Below are positions 27,148 to 39,300 of a stretch of 64,000 nt of DNA, piece by piece. This DNA comes from Watersipora subatra (taxonomy: Eukaryota > Bryozoa > Gymnolaemata > Cheilostomatida > Watersiporidae): NCBI RefSeq assembly GCF_963576615.1, contig NC_088708.1, positions 24,869,191-24,933,190 on the forward strand, written 5' to 3'. The notes beneath the pieces are model-generated. The model was not told where the DNA came from, did no database searches, and worked only from the letters and a program-made list of their open reading frames with translations. A program made the translations under genes and the position numbers. Position 1 is the first letter of the stretch. Each line of letters begins with the position of its first letter.

Positions 27148-28270
27148 ATGCAGAGCAATATCTTCAATCAAGCTATGATGCCGAGCTGGCAGCTGCTGCA
27201 GTTGTCTCAACTACCTCTGGTCAACACTGCTTGGATGGAGCAGGTCTACCACAATGCAACAGCAAACATGCAACCAACAACGCAGCACAGGAGAAAGGGT
27301 TTCAACATCGCAGACATTTTGTCTGATGATGACAGCCAGACGGAAAAGGACATTAAAAAGTTAGCTAGTCATCCTTACTATCCAGCGGCACAACCGTACA
27401 CTGAACCTGCAGGTAATAATTCATATATGCTTATTGTATCAGAGAATGTTTTTTTTTCTAATTTTCCTAAACTTTTAAAAGACCGAGGTTTTGGAACAAC
27501 TGGTTTAATGGACTGTTAAAACGAGTTCAACTTGCTCAGATTAAGTTGCGATAGGTATAGATGAAAGATTTAGGAAAATTGGTGGTTTTGTGGTAATAGG
27601 AAGAAACGAGTTGTATGTGAAGATAGAGACAATGCAATGACATTGTTTTGGTTATTAGGCTCAGAGGAGGTCTTCTCATTTAGCATATTGTCAGTGTAAT
27701 GGGGCGAATTAATGAGCATTATGGACTGGCGTGAATAAAACAATTTAGTAAACAATAGATAGTCACTGCAAGACATATCGATTTCTGAGACTAATGAGAC
27801 CCCCTGCTAGCGTGACTCCTACACAGCTGGTGATCATAACGACATTCCTCATACAATTAATCCTATTGTTGATGACTGCTGCCATTTGGCCTATAATGAG
27901 CCTCGCTCAGTTGAAAGGTGTATGCTTATTGACTTTTTATTTATTTACAGTTGCTAGAAGGCAGTGCAGAAACAAAAGAGTTCGAACCATCTTTACTCCC
28001 GATCAACTCGAACAGTTGGAAATCATCTTTCAGAAGCAGCAGTATATGGTTGGTTCCGAGCGATATTACCTCGCCTCAAAGCTGCAATTGAGTGAAGCCC
28101 AAGTGAAAGTATGGTTTCAAAACCGTCGTATAAAGTGGAGAAAGCAGACAGGGCTCGACGGTAGCCATGGTGCAGACATTGACAGTGGCTATCGTTCTCC
28201 TGGTGAACATAGCATCGACTTTAGTGACACTTGCTCTGAGTCTGGATGCAGTGACACGAGCAGTTTATAA
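27148..28270 (+). CDS. Not: Not-class homeobox transcription factor
   Basis: Nuclear DNA-binding regulator of the Not/Noto (notochord homeobox) class. Two exons: 27148..27412 (donor CAG/gtaata) and 27951..28270 (acceptor ttatttacag), joined at a split Val89 codon; 194 residues. Residues 52-58, FNIADIL, form an eh1-type motif that recruits Groucho-family corepressors, as in vertebrate Not proteins. The homeodomain spans 96-155, with Arg5, Phe8, Leu16, Trp48, Phe49, Gln50, Asn51 and Arg53 in place. The helix 2 block [12 protein letters not shown] and the end [13 protein letters not shown] separate it from Emx and Vax, which have other residues there (RRTK). The C-terminal tail is Ser/Asp-rich. 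The ATG follows a CCAAT/TATA promoter, and a poly(A) signal lies at 28497. The only gene tail-to-tail with it is at 28622. Confidence 0.93.
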
Positions 28271-28496
28271 TTCACCAAATATATAGAATACCAGTTTTGA
28301 GATTAAACAAGTATTACTGTTGCAAGTTAGTATTTTTTTGCTCATTTATAGAATTTTTTTGTATATTTTTTTCAAATACAAAACTTTCAAATTGCTACTC
28401 GAGTATCTTATTTCTTCCTCTGCTTAGGAAATCAGATCTAAATAGTAGATCCAAACTATATTGTATAAAATGTTCGCAAGGGTCAACCAACAGGTC

Positions 28497-28502
28497 AATA
28501 AA
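28497..28502 (+). terminator. Poly(A) signal of Not
   Basis: AATAAA 227 bases after the Not stop codon, before the stop codon of the convergent gene at 28622. Confidence 0.6.
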
Positions 28503-28621
28503 TATTACACATTATATACAGGCTCTCAATCAGCAAGCTATTTGATGTAACAAAGATAAATATTTAGGACAATATTGAGCAAAATACATGAACTCTCTGT
28601 CAACAAGACTTTCAAAATACC

Positions 28622-31166
28622 CTAGTTTAGTGCAGCACCGTCACTGGGTACAGAGTCTTTGCTGTGTAGGGTTTTACTTAGTCCCGTAATGAGAGCGTCA
28701 TTGTTTCCATCATGAAAAATGGTTGTGGCAGGAATGCTGTATTGTCTTGATGCATTCAAAGTCACGTCAATATCGGGAGGTAGAACAGGCCCTTTCTCAA
28801 GACTGCCAACTCCTTGTGATCCACGGCTATACACGTGGTTCGCTATCCAAGTAGACTTGTCACATGCTGTCCTTGGTTTTACCGGACTTCCAGCTGGAAA
28901 AAGCTGCGAGTTATTTGTACCATTTTTAGGTTTGAACTGCAAGAAAATGACACAAGTTTAAAATAAACATTGCATTGTATGATATTGGAGTAAGTTTTCG
29001 AGTTTTACACATATGATACACTACCAAAAGTAGCTCCTATGCATATACTTATACATTGACACAAAGACACAATTTTTGAAATTCTATTTTATAAGTCAGT
29101 TTTTTTCACTATCAAAGATGTTAGAATAAAAGAGTGCGAGGTTCCTGTGGAACATACATTCTTCATGTTTAATTTTTACTCGATGTTAACTAATCCAAAG
29201 GAATACAACAATTGATGGTGATTAATTCTAAATACGGCAATGTTAAAAAAAAATTTCATAATAAAAAGTCAATCGTATAAACGCATATAAAATCCAAGTT
29301 TTAAACAACATCCGGTACATCATAATATAACACTGCTAGTGTAAAAATGTTCATAATTGTTCTAGCAGCTAAGGACTAGTAAACAATGAGACCCTGTAAA
29401 AAAAGATTGTAGGCTATATAGTAGTTTAAGAAAGTTTTCCCATCAACGTTGTTTTACCATCGAGTCAACCAGATTTTTAAATTTATTGTTGTCAGCACTT
29501 AAATGTTACAATCCAATACCAAATTAAGACAGCATATATTAAGGTACCTTACAAAATTCTGTACCACTAATATTTTATAGTTCTGTCTAAAAGCTGATTG
29601 TCGGTGTCACATAAAAACACAGATCATGATCCATTCTTTGTTTTAAAGTCTATTATGGTATACATTCAAAGACTCTGTTTTCGTCATGGCAACTTCAATA
29701 TTTGAAGTCAGCAAAAGTATAAAGCAATGTTTCACAAAAATTAGGTGAATTATACTTTTGAAGGTTGAAATTGTGAACTCTTCTACGAAGAGCATGGTTG
29801 TGTCACTCTCGTAAATCGAGAAATGGCTTGTGAATGCTTCAATATTTTTGTCATTCAAAATGTACCAAAAGTTGTGGCAAAAGAACATGTTTTTATGCAA
29901 AACTAAAAAGTTACACAACTACATCACTAAGTTCATAGTTAGTTTGTTCAATAGCATATATGTATTCCGATTATACCGCTTTTATACCGCTTATAAAGTC
30001 ACACCTAAAACTCAAGGTTTCTTTGTGACCCTCACGCGTACAAGTATACGCACTAACAGTTTATCATTGGTATTTGTATATTTTTTGTGTAAATCAATAG
30101 AATTCATTATAGATCAGCCATTTTAATAGCGAATTAATACTTGGTATAGTGGCGGATTATAGGCAAATAAAGTAGTCAAGTGACAACACTAATACATGTG
30201 TAAAAATAATTGCTACATGTATTTATTATTGGTTAAATAGCAGTGACAAATTTCTTGAGTCTTTGACAATTATTAATGATGCGGGCAATGTGACACTCGG
30301 CTTGTTTAAACAACCATTTTCATAGTAGCTGAGGGAAAACTGCAAAATCGTTCACAAAACATCCAATGTAAATACATCTCAAAATCAAAATTGTTTGTCT
30401 GTCTAAAATAACTTGCAAGCAGTTTATAAAATATAGTCTTTTAATAATTGTACTGCTTTTATAAATGTTTGGAATAATATTTTATGGCTTCCTATGCGTA
30501 TTGAAGCTTGAGCTTATTAAGTGAAAGCATAATCTTCAACAATTGTCAATTGCACTCACATATACACATTTCTGTATGCATTAAGCATATTACCTATAAT
30601 AACTACTGGTTGCTGCCAGTAGCAATGTTTGTGGTTGTAAAAGAATAGTGACACCTGAGAATTCGACTCATGTTTACTTAGACCAGTTACAATAGTAGAA
30701 AGTTTCGATTACGTACTTTCTTACATCACAAGGTTTAAACATAATGCTGTAGAGCATTATGTTTAGAGTTGAGTAAAATGAGTAAATTTATGAGTAAATT
30801 TATGAGTAAATGTAGAACAGTATGGTTAAAATCATAGATGAATACATAACTTGGTATATATAGCATATTTAGTGTGAAAGCCTTTAGTACTTCAGATTGG
30901 AAGCCTTTGCTCGATAAGTCCTTTGCGTCTTGACGTTACAATAAATATACCCACGAAACAACTAATTTCAAGATAGATGATCGTTTCTCTGCCTTGTAGC
31001 TTTTTACAGGTCAACACTAACGATTGTTATTGTTATTCCTTACCTTCCTTATTATACGTCTCGGCGTTGGCCTGCTTTCAAGAACATCTCGCTGAAATTC
31101 TGTATAAGATGGTGAAGGGAAAAATCTTCCCGGTATTTGCTTTTGCTTGTGTAGAGTGGCTCTCAT
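28622..31166 (-). CDS. Small two-exon gene of unknown function
   Basis: Exon 31166..31044 starts at ATG and encodes 41 residues beginning MRATLHKQKQIPGRFFPSPS and ending RRIIRK at donor AAG/gtaagg. Exon 28936..28622 follows acceptor ttttcttgcag and encodes 104 residues to a TAG stop. Both join in phase 0 for a 145-residue, basic, Pro/Ser-rich protein without signal peptide or membrane segment. Notable strings are SPVKPRTACDKSTWIANHVY and SGDG-like acidic patches near the end. Size and composition recall small ciliary microtubule inner proteins, but I see no motif that proves it. An in-frame acceptor-like ggtacag 15 bases before the ATG leaves open that exon one extends or is internal. It converges on Not; the two stop codons are 352 bases apart. 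Confidence 0.7.
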
Positions 31167-31976
31167 AGGGAGACTTCGCTGTACCACTATATAAACGTAT
31201 TTATTTGTAAAAGCACTGACTACTTATATTATATATGGTATATTCTATTAACGTGAATCTTTCAAGGAGACTCATCTTGTACATGTAAATATATGTGTTA
31301 CTATTAAAGGATAGATAAATTTCAATATTAAATAACCTTTGGTTCATCCCACACCCTTATACATGTATATAGAAATACTACATGTCCTGCTATCTAAGTG
31401 GCCAGTAATGGCATATAACAGAACGGATGCAAGAGAGGATAACTGACGAAGTAAATAAATTATGAGACTGGCGCGTAATTACAAATAGTTTTAGGTGATA
31501 ATGCAATAATAAACGTCATTAAAAACTTTATATCACAAGAGCTTTCTTTTGTATACTTAATTAGCGCAAACTTGCTTAAATGAATATAATACATACATGT
31601 ATAAAATTTTCTTGCATATCCTGGTAAATTAGGGAAAAATGTGCTTTTAACAACTTGCAGTAATCAATTGCTTTGATTTTATTTTACTTGAATCTTGCTA
31701 AACAGGTATTTGGCCACAATTTTAATATAGGAAATATTTTGCTGTATATAAACCATATTTATTGCATGTAACATCACTAGATTAAGAGTTGTCCTCCCCG
31801 ACTATTGAATGTGCCTTAATAAACTCTTATTGAATAAATTTTTCCTTCAGCAAAGGTTTCATTACTGATGACTAGCTGGTTATTAGTTGAATGTTTTTAC
31901 AGACTGACATATAATCAATACATAAACTAACAAATGGATTAGACAAGTATTTTATTTAAATTACTTGTATGATACA

Positions 31977-32333
31977 TCTATATATATAAATCTCAAAGTC
32001 TGTATTTCAGTTTGTCCAGCTATAGCTATTAAAATATTGGAATGATGAATCTGTATCGCAAAGAATTTGATCTCGGAATCTCCTGTTCGCTAAGCAAATG
32101 CCGTCCAATTTAGCTACGCGAGATTGATAGATTTCCTGAGCGATACATGTTGTTATGTAGGTACAAATACGTTACCATTTTCCATTACGGCGCAACGTCG
32201 TTCTATATATTAGTATAGAGTCATAGATAACTAGCTTACTTAAATTAGTCATTGACAATGTGCCACACTAATGGCAAGTAACTACATAATAAGCTGGTTT
32301 TTAACACCCGTGCAACACCGGGCATTCTGCTAG
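31977..32333 (+). mobile_element. Short non-autonomous Helitron
   Basis: Starts TCTATATATATAAATCTC after an A, and ends in CTAG before a T, the A/T insertion site of Helitrons. A small GC hairpin (CCCG...CGGG, 32307-32322) lies about 11 bases from the end. The end sequence and the internal string TTGACAATGTGCCA match the element at 38709-39109, supporting the boundaries. 357 bp with no Rep/helicase frame. Confidence 0.72.
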
Positions 32334-32495
32334 TATTATATATATATTGTTATTTATAAATAAAGAGCATACGAACTTGTCATAGTAGTGTTTGAGATAT
32401 AAGCAGAGTTGTGTGAAGTTGATCTGTCAATGCTAGAAGAGTTACCAGTTTTTAAATATTGATTAGTTATTTACGAGTTTGGTGTGCTACAGATG

Positions 32496-32560
32496 CATAC
32501 TAATGATACACATTAATGATACACAATGATGATACACAATGATGATACACATTAATAATA
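32496..32560. repeat. Short tandem repeat, ATGATACACA unit
   Basis: Four to five imperfect copies of a roughly 15-16-bp unit built on aatgatacaca. Confidence 0.7.
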
Positions 32561-33090
32561 GCTTGAGAGATTGTATGGCCCATGATATCTTCATGCGCAG
32601 TGAATTTGCACTGACTCTTCAAATTATAAACACCCCTTTATCTCTTTATATACCCTGTAAGCTAACCAATTATATATAGTCTAGCAGTCCAGTCAGTCAC
32701 CTTGTATTGATTGACTGCTTTAATTATGTCAATTATTGACAATTAGAAATACGAATTTTGACTCATATTCTGGTTTTAAACTTCTAACAATGCTATCAAA
32801 CAGTCTTGAAAAGTGTTTTATTTTAGAACTAACAGCAGATATAACAAAGTTTTAACTGTTCGCAGTAGCATTTCAAAACTTTTCTATAAAATGCTTCTTT
32901 GAAGTTATCTTATTTGTGAATCATTTTGGTGATGAGTTGGAATGTACATGAACATAGCTGCGATGAATGTGTAAACAATGTTTACAAATTGTTGAAAAAT
33001 GTGAATTTTCGTTTTTTAACATTTCTCGCATGAATTCTCTAATTATTGTGAATTATTCCATTCAGCCTCATAAGCATTTTATAAACATAC

Positions 33091-35101
33091 TGGAGCTGGT
33101 CGATTCATCATATTTGAGCTCGGGAAGCGCAGTAAGCTTGGTGTCCACACCATTGCTTAAGGGAGAGGCTAGAGAAATGAACTTGACCCCAGCTGAATCT
33201 GTTGTCAAACTTTGGTGTGTATAACCGTTAGTCAGAGAGACTCCACCATTCAAGCCTGCACAAGTAGATAACATTTGGTTTATGTGACGACTGGGAGATA
33301 AGACGCCGCCGTAGTTCAAGTCAAGCTAACATTGTTGATAAACTCACAAACCTACATTGTTGGTGCATAATGGTGCATGCCATAGATACCCTTCACAATT
33401 CCAATATATTGCTTTGTTCATTGTGGCTTTGTATCGAGTAATGCGTCTATACACACGCATTTACTAACAAAATATGAAGCAGTCATAACTAGGGCCAACG
33501 GGTTAAGGAATATTGTTCAGTTTAAATACTATCATGCTGCGATTGTTATATTCTGATTGCCAGTAAAGAATTTCCTTCTATAGTATTCTTGTCAAATTTC
33601 CCATCGTATTCCATTTTTTCAGTTGACTTCAGTAACATTAGAGAAATTAATGATTTTAAGGAGTTATGGTTACAGGGATTGCTTCTTAGGCATGTGAGTC
33701 ATTACACAACACTGCCTGAAGACATTGCAAACATTCACTAAGTACTCATCCAAATCTTTTTGCCACTTTTTGATAGACAAAAGCCATTTGTGGATTTATT
33801 AATATAGTGAGATATCTTTGTGACAGGTTAAATGTGATAGCCCAATAGGTTTGTTTTTCCCAAATGCTAAGTTTTGCTATAGCATCTGTTGTGTGTGTTC
33901 TCAAGGTCAATAAACATTTATTGTCTGTTATGCATAGATAAGTAGCTATTAGTATATAATTCATATACGGTACATATCTGCCAAAATTTTGTCATTTAAA
34001 AAATTAACAAGCCAAAATCTTCTGGTGTTATTCATGCCTAAAAAATGGCCACTCAAGTGATTATATTATGATATCCAAGTCACAGAAGTCTGGAGTATAG
34101 TAACAACAAAGGGACAGATGGTCAAGTTTAGTATGGAATCAATGAAAGGTATGCAACCACGTAACTCTTTATATCGACGCACAGGCACCTCAAATAGATA
34201 CCCAAACACCTGTCTAGAATTACCGGCTAACTCAATTTCTACATTGAAACGATTAAATATATTAGTCCAAACAAAACATGTCATCAAGTGACTGATAACT
34301 ATCCAATGCCTCTGAAATCCCAAGCAGCTTAAATCTTGTCGCAGAGAACTAAAGCATGGGCATATGCTCTTTTGTTTTATACTCACCGGTTGTTTAAAGC
34401 AAATAATTTTGGCTTTCAAGTTTTTTTACAAATAGAGGCTGACCTTTTTGGTTTACTCACTGTCCTTGTTTGAAATAATGATGACCTCAATTCTGTGTAA
34501 AGTCTTGTGACGACATCACATCGGTTGACCAATCTAATAGGAGATTTGAAAAATTTTATGATCAGTTGCTACTAACTATATAGAGTTATCATGTGATTGG
34601 TTGATTATTGCAATGCTATAATTTTATTGATCCATTAATGGACGTACTCGGCATGTTTGAGAACAAAGTTGAATTTAGTACCAGTTATTTTAAATAGATA
34701 GAAAATCTTGTGCGTAGATGAACCCTGCATACAAATAATTTTTGGTGACACGAGCCATCAGTGCATGCAATATGATGCTGTGGGTGATGCACCTACCATG
34801 CAATAATACATAATACCAATTAATACATGTAGTTGTCTTCTCATGACATAAAACAGATCATTTCGTCCTTCGAGCTAAGCAAAAGGTTTTTTAGCAGCAA
34901 CTATGTAAACTTACCAAGGCTAAGGCTTTTCTTCTGTATCTCTACAATCTCCTTGTTCGAGGCTGTCCATCGAACCGTCTTGGCTGCTGGTGGCTGTAAT
35001 GCTGTAGTATCCAAATTGTGACTAGATGGAGGGATTGGTGTGGGTGTAGGTGTAGGCTGGGGCAAACCGCCATTCATCATTCCATTGCTCGAGTTATTCA
35101 T
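33091..35101 (-). CDS. 5' exons of an unrecognised Pro/Ser/Asn-rich protein
   Basis: First coding exon 35101..34915 begins MNNSSNGMMNGGLPQ, has a Thr-Pro repeat (PTPTPTPTPIPP) at residues 16-25 and a block VRWTASNKEIVEIQKKSLSL, and ends at donor G/gtaagt with one base of a split Gly codon. Exon 33255..33091 follows acceptor cttgtgcag, completes that Gly and reads GLNGGVSLTNGYTHQSL onward for 54 codons to donor A/gtatgt. Phases agree. The start is taken at 35101 because an in-frame TAG lies nine bases upstream (or an acceptor tag, if spliced). The outgoing phase fits the exon at 2857 but not the exon at 28936. Low-complexity composition suggests a disordered scaffold; no family recognised. It may span 35 kb with three genes nested inside. 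Confidence 0.62.
33256..34914. other. Intron of the minus-strand gene
   Basis: 1.66-kb intron between the exons at 34915 and 33255. A 117-codon minus-strand open frame at 34066-34419 lies here without splice signals or recognisable motifs and was not called as a gene. Confidence 0.5.
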
Positions 35102-35467
35102 TCTTGACTACATGTGTGGCTCAATGCCACCTTAACTAAAATATTGCCAACTCTTTTCATACTAAATGAGCAAACGGATAAATCACTATTATTATCTGAA
35201 TACATAGTGAATACACTGGTAGTCACTAAAGGTTAAGAAGAAAAAATCCGGAACTCACCATCGACAGCATGCCTTCCCTTATAAGGCTGTTTTACACTTT
35301 GTTTATACCTATTAAATTCTGTGACATGACCCACTTAGTAAAAAGATTTTACGGAACTGATCTTGTTACTTCTTAATATTACTTATTGAACAGCACGCAA
35401 AAAAGACAAGGCAGGCCATAGTTTTTGAAACTGTTACTGTGACATCACCTACATGAAAAAACAGGTA

Positions 35468-35515
35468 CTGTCAAACCTCGACATTACATTGTAGTCATAA
35501 ATCAAGGTTTGACTG
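35468..35515. mobile_element. 48-bp micro-MITE, mariner-type ends
   Basis: CTGTCAAACCTCGA at the left and CAGTCAAACCTTGA (reverse-complemented) at the right, each bordered by TA, with about 20 bases between. Essentially two terminal repeats with almost no interior. Confidence 0.5.
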
Positions 35516-35757
35516 TATTTTTTGTTCTATCTCAAATTCTCAAGTTTTGTAATGTACACTTATATTCATTGCAGTCGTTCATAAAAATGCATAAATTTAT
35601 TTAAACTTTGTATTTAGCACCTTACAATGAATACTATCGAAATGTATACCGTGAGTATATTGGAAATGTTAATAAATTATAAACTATAAGATAAGAATAT
35701 AATAGATATGTAGACAGCACCCAAGTCATCATAATACAAATTCATTAAAGTACAAAC

Positions 35758-35906
35758 CTTGTTGCATCCACCATTAACATATGCTGATTGTAGATGAGCT
35801 GTTCAGCTCTAAACCTATCTCCCTGCCCGTTCTTTTCAAGTTGTGAGCGAACAACCTCTTTCAAGCAGAATTCGCTGGACGACTGCTCATTCGGAGTTAA
35901 ATCATT
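35758..35906 (-). CDS. Single coding exon of unknown gene
   Basis: Acceptor-like cagtag precedes a 149-base open exon ending at donor ACAAG/gtttgt. It reads NDLTPNEQSSSEFCLKEVVR, then SQLEKNGQGDRFRAEQLIYN, then QHMLMVDAT and two bases of Arg or Ser. The leucine/valine spacing suggests an amphipathic helix. It leaves in phase 2, which does not fit the acceptor of the exon at 35101 (that join hits a stop), so its partners are unknown. It could be an alternative 3' exon of the gene to its right or a first exon of a small gene. Confidence 0.4.
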
Positions 35907-36358
35907 CTACTGAATCGGTTTTTACAATAGTTACAATACCATACTTGGCTGCCTGTTTGCTGAGGTGCCATTCAACGGGTATTTTGTTTGTTAATTATGA
36001 TTGCTGATAAGAAGTGAACCAAGCGACATACATATTGTATATATTTGATTAAGGCAGCCTTTATCAACGAAAAGGCAACAATGTTCTATTCATATTCGTC
36101 ATATTTATTCTCTCAAGGTTCTCTTTAAACATTCATTCAATTGATTGCATAACCTTTCTAATCGCTATGAAACGCTAGGTCAAAGCCTTGCAAACATATA
36201 AGATGCAGTGTGCACGCAGCTACTACTAGCCAAATGCGTGCCTGCCCTTGCTCTGCGCTACTCTTTCCATGCGATACCTTACAGCATAGCATTTTCTTTA
36301 TAATTGATGAGATGTCTACATATAATAAATACAATTCTACAAAGGTGACATATGTATT

Positions 36359-39300
36359 CTATTCTGCCATGGCCCCTTCGAGATAGCCATAATTCGGTCG
36401 TGTGAGCAAATTTGAAGATTTAGTGTATCGCAATTTGTAAATCTTTGGAAGAATGTCAACAGGCTCTGATTCACTGACTTCCTCTTTCTCTTTGCATTTC
36501 TTTCTACTGATTTGATGCTGCAGCGCAATGGCTCGCTGGTAAGGTGGATGCAACCTTCTTGTACAGCTTTCTATCAGCTTACTAGGATCCTGCGCAGTCT
36601 CAGCTATGGGGAAGCATGACACCTCTGGCAGTGTGCTTATTCCATGTTTTTCGGCATTAAATGTTCGTTCTTTTTCAGTTTCTTTTAATAATAAATGTAC
36701 TTTTGAGTTTTCTTTTGTTGGACAAGTGCTTTTTATTTCTTCCAATTTTTGTTCCTGTTCTTCAGGTTCAGGAGGCTCTTCGTCATCATCGTATAGTTGG
36801 CAGTGCGTGCATTCAATGTTTGTATGACATGGAATGACTATATGCGGCCTTCTAGTCGTGTGAGTCAATTTTTGTGGTGCTGAATTTGATTTATTTAGTC
36901 GTCTCTTAGTATAAGCCAGCATGCTCTGGTAGGCGGTAACATTGCTGATAGAGAGGCAAGTAAGGCTTCGATGTGATTGTATAGCATTTTCTCCTATACC
37001 GTGTGGTGTACGCAGCAGGTTCTTGTCTGCGCGGATCTCTAACGGCTCTGATGCGCTTGATCGGAAGGATGAGTGATCTACAGCACCTTGTAGCTTCATC
37101 TTCTTACCCTGTTATAGAGACTGATACTTATGAACAATATGTAATGCAGGGTACATGACAAGCATCACCATGTGTTTCTTAACAATAGTGAACGCTAGCA
37201 GAATAACTGCAAAGTTCATCTCTTGCTGCTATCATGAGTAACAAATATTTCAAAAATGACAATTTTGACTGCTCTTTTGACTTGACTATGTAACAGTTGA
37301 TTCAAGCTAGTCTCTTTGCTCATACAATAATTTGCTATAAGTACTGTCACATAACTCCTGACTAATGTCAATGTCCTTATAATAAAGTGTACCGTCTCAA
37401 CACTAACTCTTTCACAGAAACAAACCTTTAGAATGTCCAAGTCTCTCAGACTAGTTTATACATAGCGTAGCTAATTATTTATCTTTAGACAAGAGCTCAA
37501 TGCCTCAAAAGTGTGTTGAAGGTGATAATAATAGATAAAAGGATTAAACATACAAATACAGAAATTGATCTCTAGTTAAAGACCACAGAAATTGATTTCT
37601 AGTTAAAGACCACAGAAATTGATCTCTAGTTGAAGACTATTTTCTGTTGATTTTATATAAAGAGTTTGGTGTATAAAAGACTGTACTCTAATAAGACGTA
37701 TGGCTAGAGATGTGATTGCGGAAGAGATATCCGCATTTGCAACAATAAAAATTTTTGTAAAAACTACTGCACTCGAAGACTATATAACAAGCTTACTGCG
37801 ACAATATATGTGCCATCCTAATTTGAGCATAAATCATGTTTGTTTCTAAAACTTCATCAGTTACATTTTTTTGCGTCACACTAATAACAGAAATGTAGTT
37901 TTCTTGATTGCGTTTATTCATGCATTGAGAAAGTAACTTCTCAAATTCAATGAATCAAATTTTTTAATCACTGAAAATGCTAGTTGGAGTTTATAAATTT
38001 GCCTTATATACATAAATGTTGCGTAAACTGTTTCCTAGCTTACAGCTACATCAAGTATAACACAAAGAACTAAGGCTACTTCTATTAAATCTATATCATA
38101 GCATATGGTTCTTTGTTCATGTATACAAGTACAAAACCTGAACCAGCAGAGTTATACCGGGTTCATTGAACAGTCTTTTGTCTACCTACACTAACTAGAT
38201 AAGTGGTAGATTATATCAGCATTGTTAATTTTCCTTCAATATGCAGATTAAATCCCTACTACTTCTTTCACTACGGTATGCAATATATTAAATTGCCTTT
38301 AAAGGTCCACCTGGACTAGGCTACCATTACACTATTATAACTTTGAGCACACATATAGCATGCTTCGTATTAAATATGATATATACGGGTAATGAAGAAA
38401 CACGCTACTTATAAAAGAAAAGATAATATAAAGAACTTGTATAGTTATCAGCGAAAATATATTTGTTTTAACTTTGTACCTGACAATGTATCAAGGTTTA
38501 AAATTTCTGTCTAGAAATGCCTGGCAGTATTAAAACGTTTAATCTATTTTTTACCTTTAGAAATCAGAAGATTAAATCTTTCTGATTTAACTTCACTTTC
38601 GAAGAGGTAAAACCTGAATGAACTGTTGTTTTTTTGTACCACCAGGTAGCTATGAATTTAAAATGAAAATGATCTTGGAATGTTTAAAGGAAGGATATGA
38701 ATTCACTATCTATATATATTTTTTCAAAGTATGTTTTATGTCTGTATGTCATATGTCTGTCTGCATTCTGGCTATAGCTGTTATTAGAATAGCCTAGTTG
38801 GGCGACAATGCTTACGCAATGTCATTGCCTACCGCATTTGAAGCTTACTAACTAGCTTAGTGGAATTTTTCATTGGCAATGTGCCAGGCTAATTTAACAG
38901 CTTGAAAGTTACAGTTGTTTGACAAAGTTTTTAAACCTTTACTACAGTTTTTTTCATTTTTCTCTTAATTTGTTTCAATTGCACGAAACACTTCTCTCAT
39001 GATATGTAGTTTGAAAGTTAGAATGGTAAATGTTGTTATATGTTAAATACAAATCAATTTTCTGTCCAGACTTTTTTATTACCCGGGCAACGCCGGGTAG
39101 CACAGCTAGTACAGATATATAAGTGATATCCGCAAGAGAGAGCCAGAATTTGCATGTAGGTTAGACAGCGTGGCGAATAATCAATAGTAAATCATTAATA
39201 CTAATAGTTTAGTCTCGGTGTGTAAGATACTGATATGTATACCGTTTGCTACCTTATGTTCAGCTCAAGCTAATGATAGCAGCATTATTTGAGGTTGAAG

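Larger units (their letters stand above)
31167..33090. other. Non-coding region with a Helitron and microsatellite
   Basis: Between the small minus-strand gene and the exon at 33091. It contains the Helitron at 31977-32333 and the short tandem repeat at 32496-32560; no exon was recognised. Confidence 0.5.

Noticed and set aside
28936-33091. Joining the exon at 33091 to the exon at 28936
   Set aside because: Phase mismatch gives an immediate stop; the exon at 31044 joins 28936 in phase instead.
34066-34419. 117-codon minus-strand open frame
   Set aside because: No recognisable motif or splice sites; inside an intron of the gene on the same strand. A decayed transposon frame is possible but not shown.
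35101-35906. Joining the exon at 35758 to the exon at 35101
   Set aside because: Every visible acceptor leads to a stop codon within a few residues.
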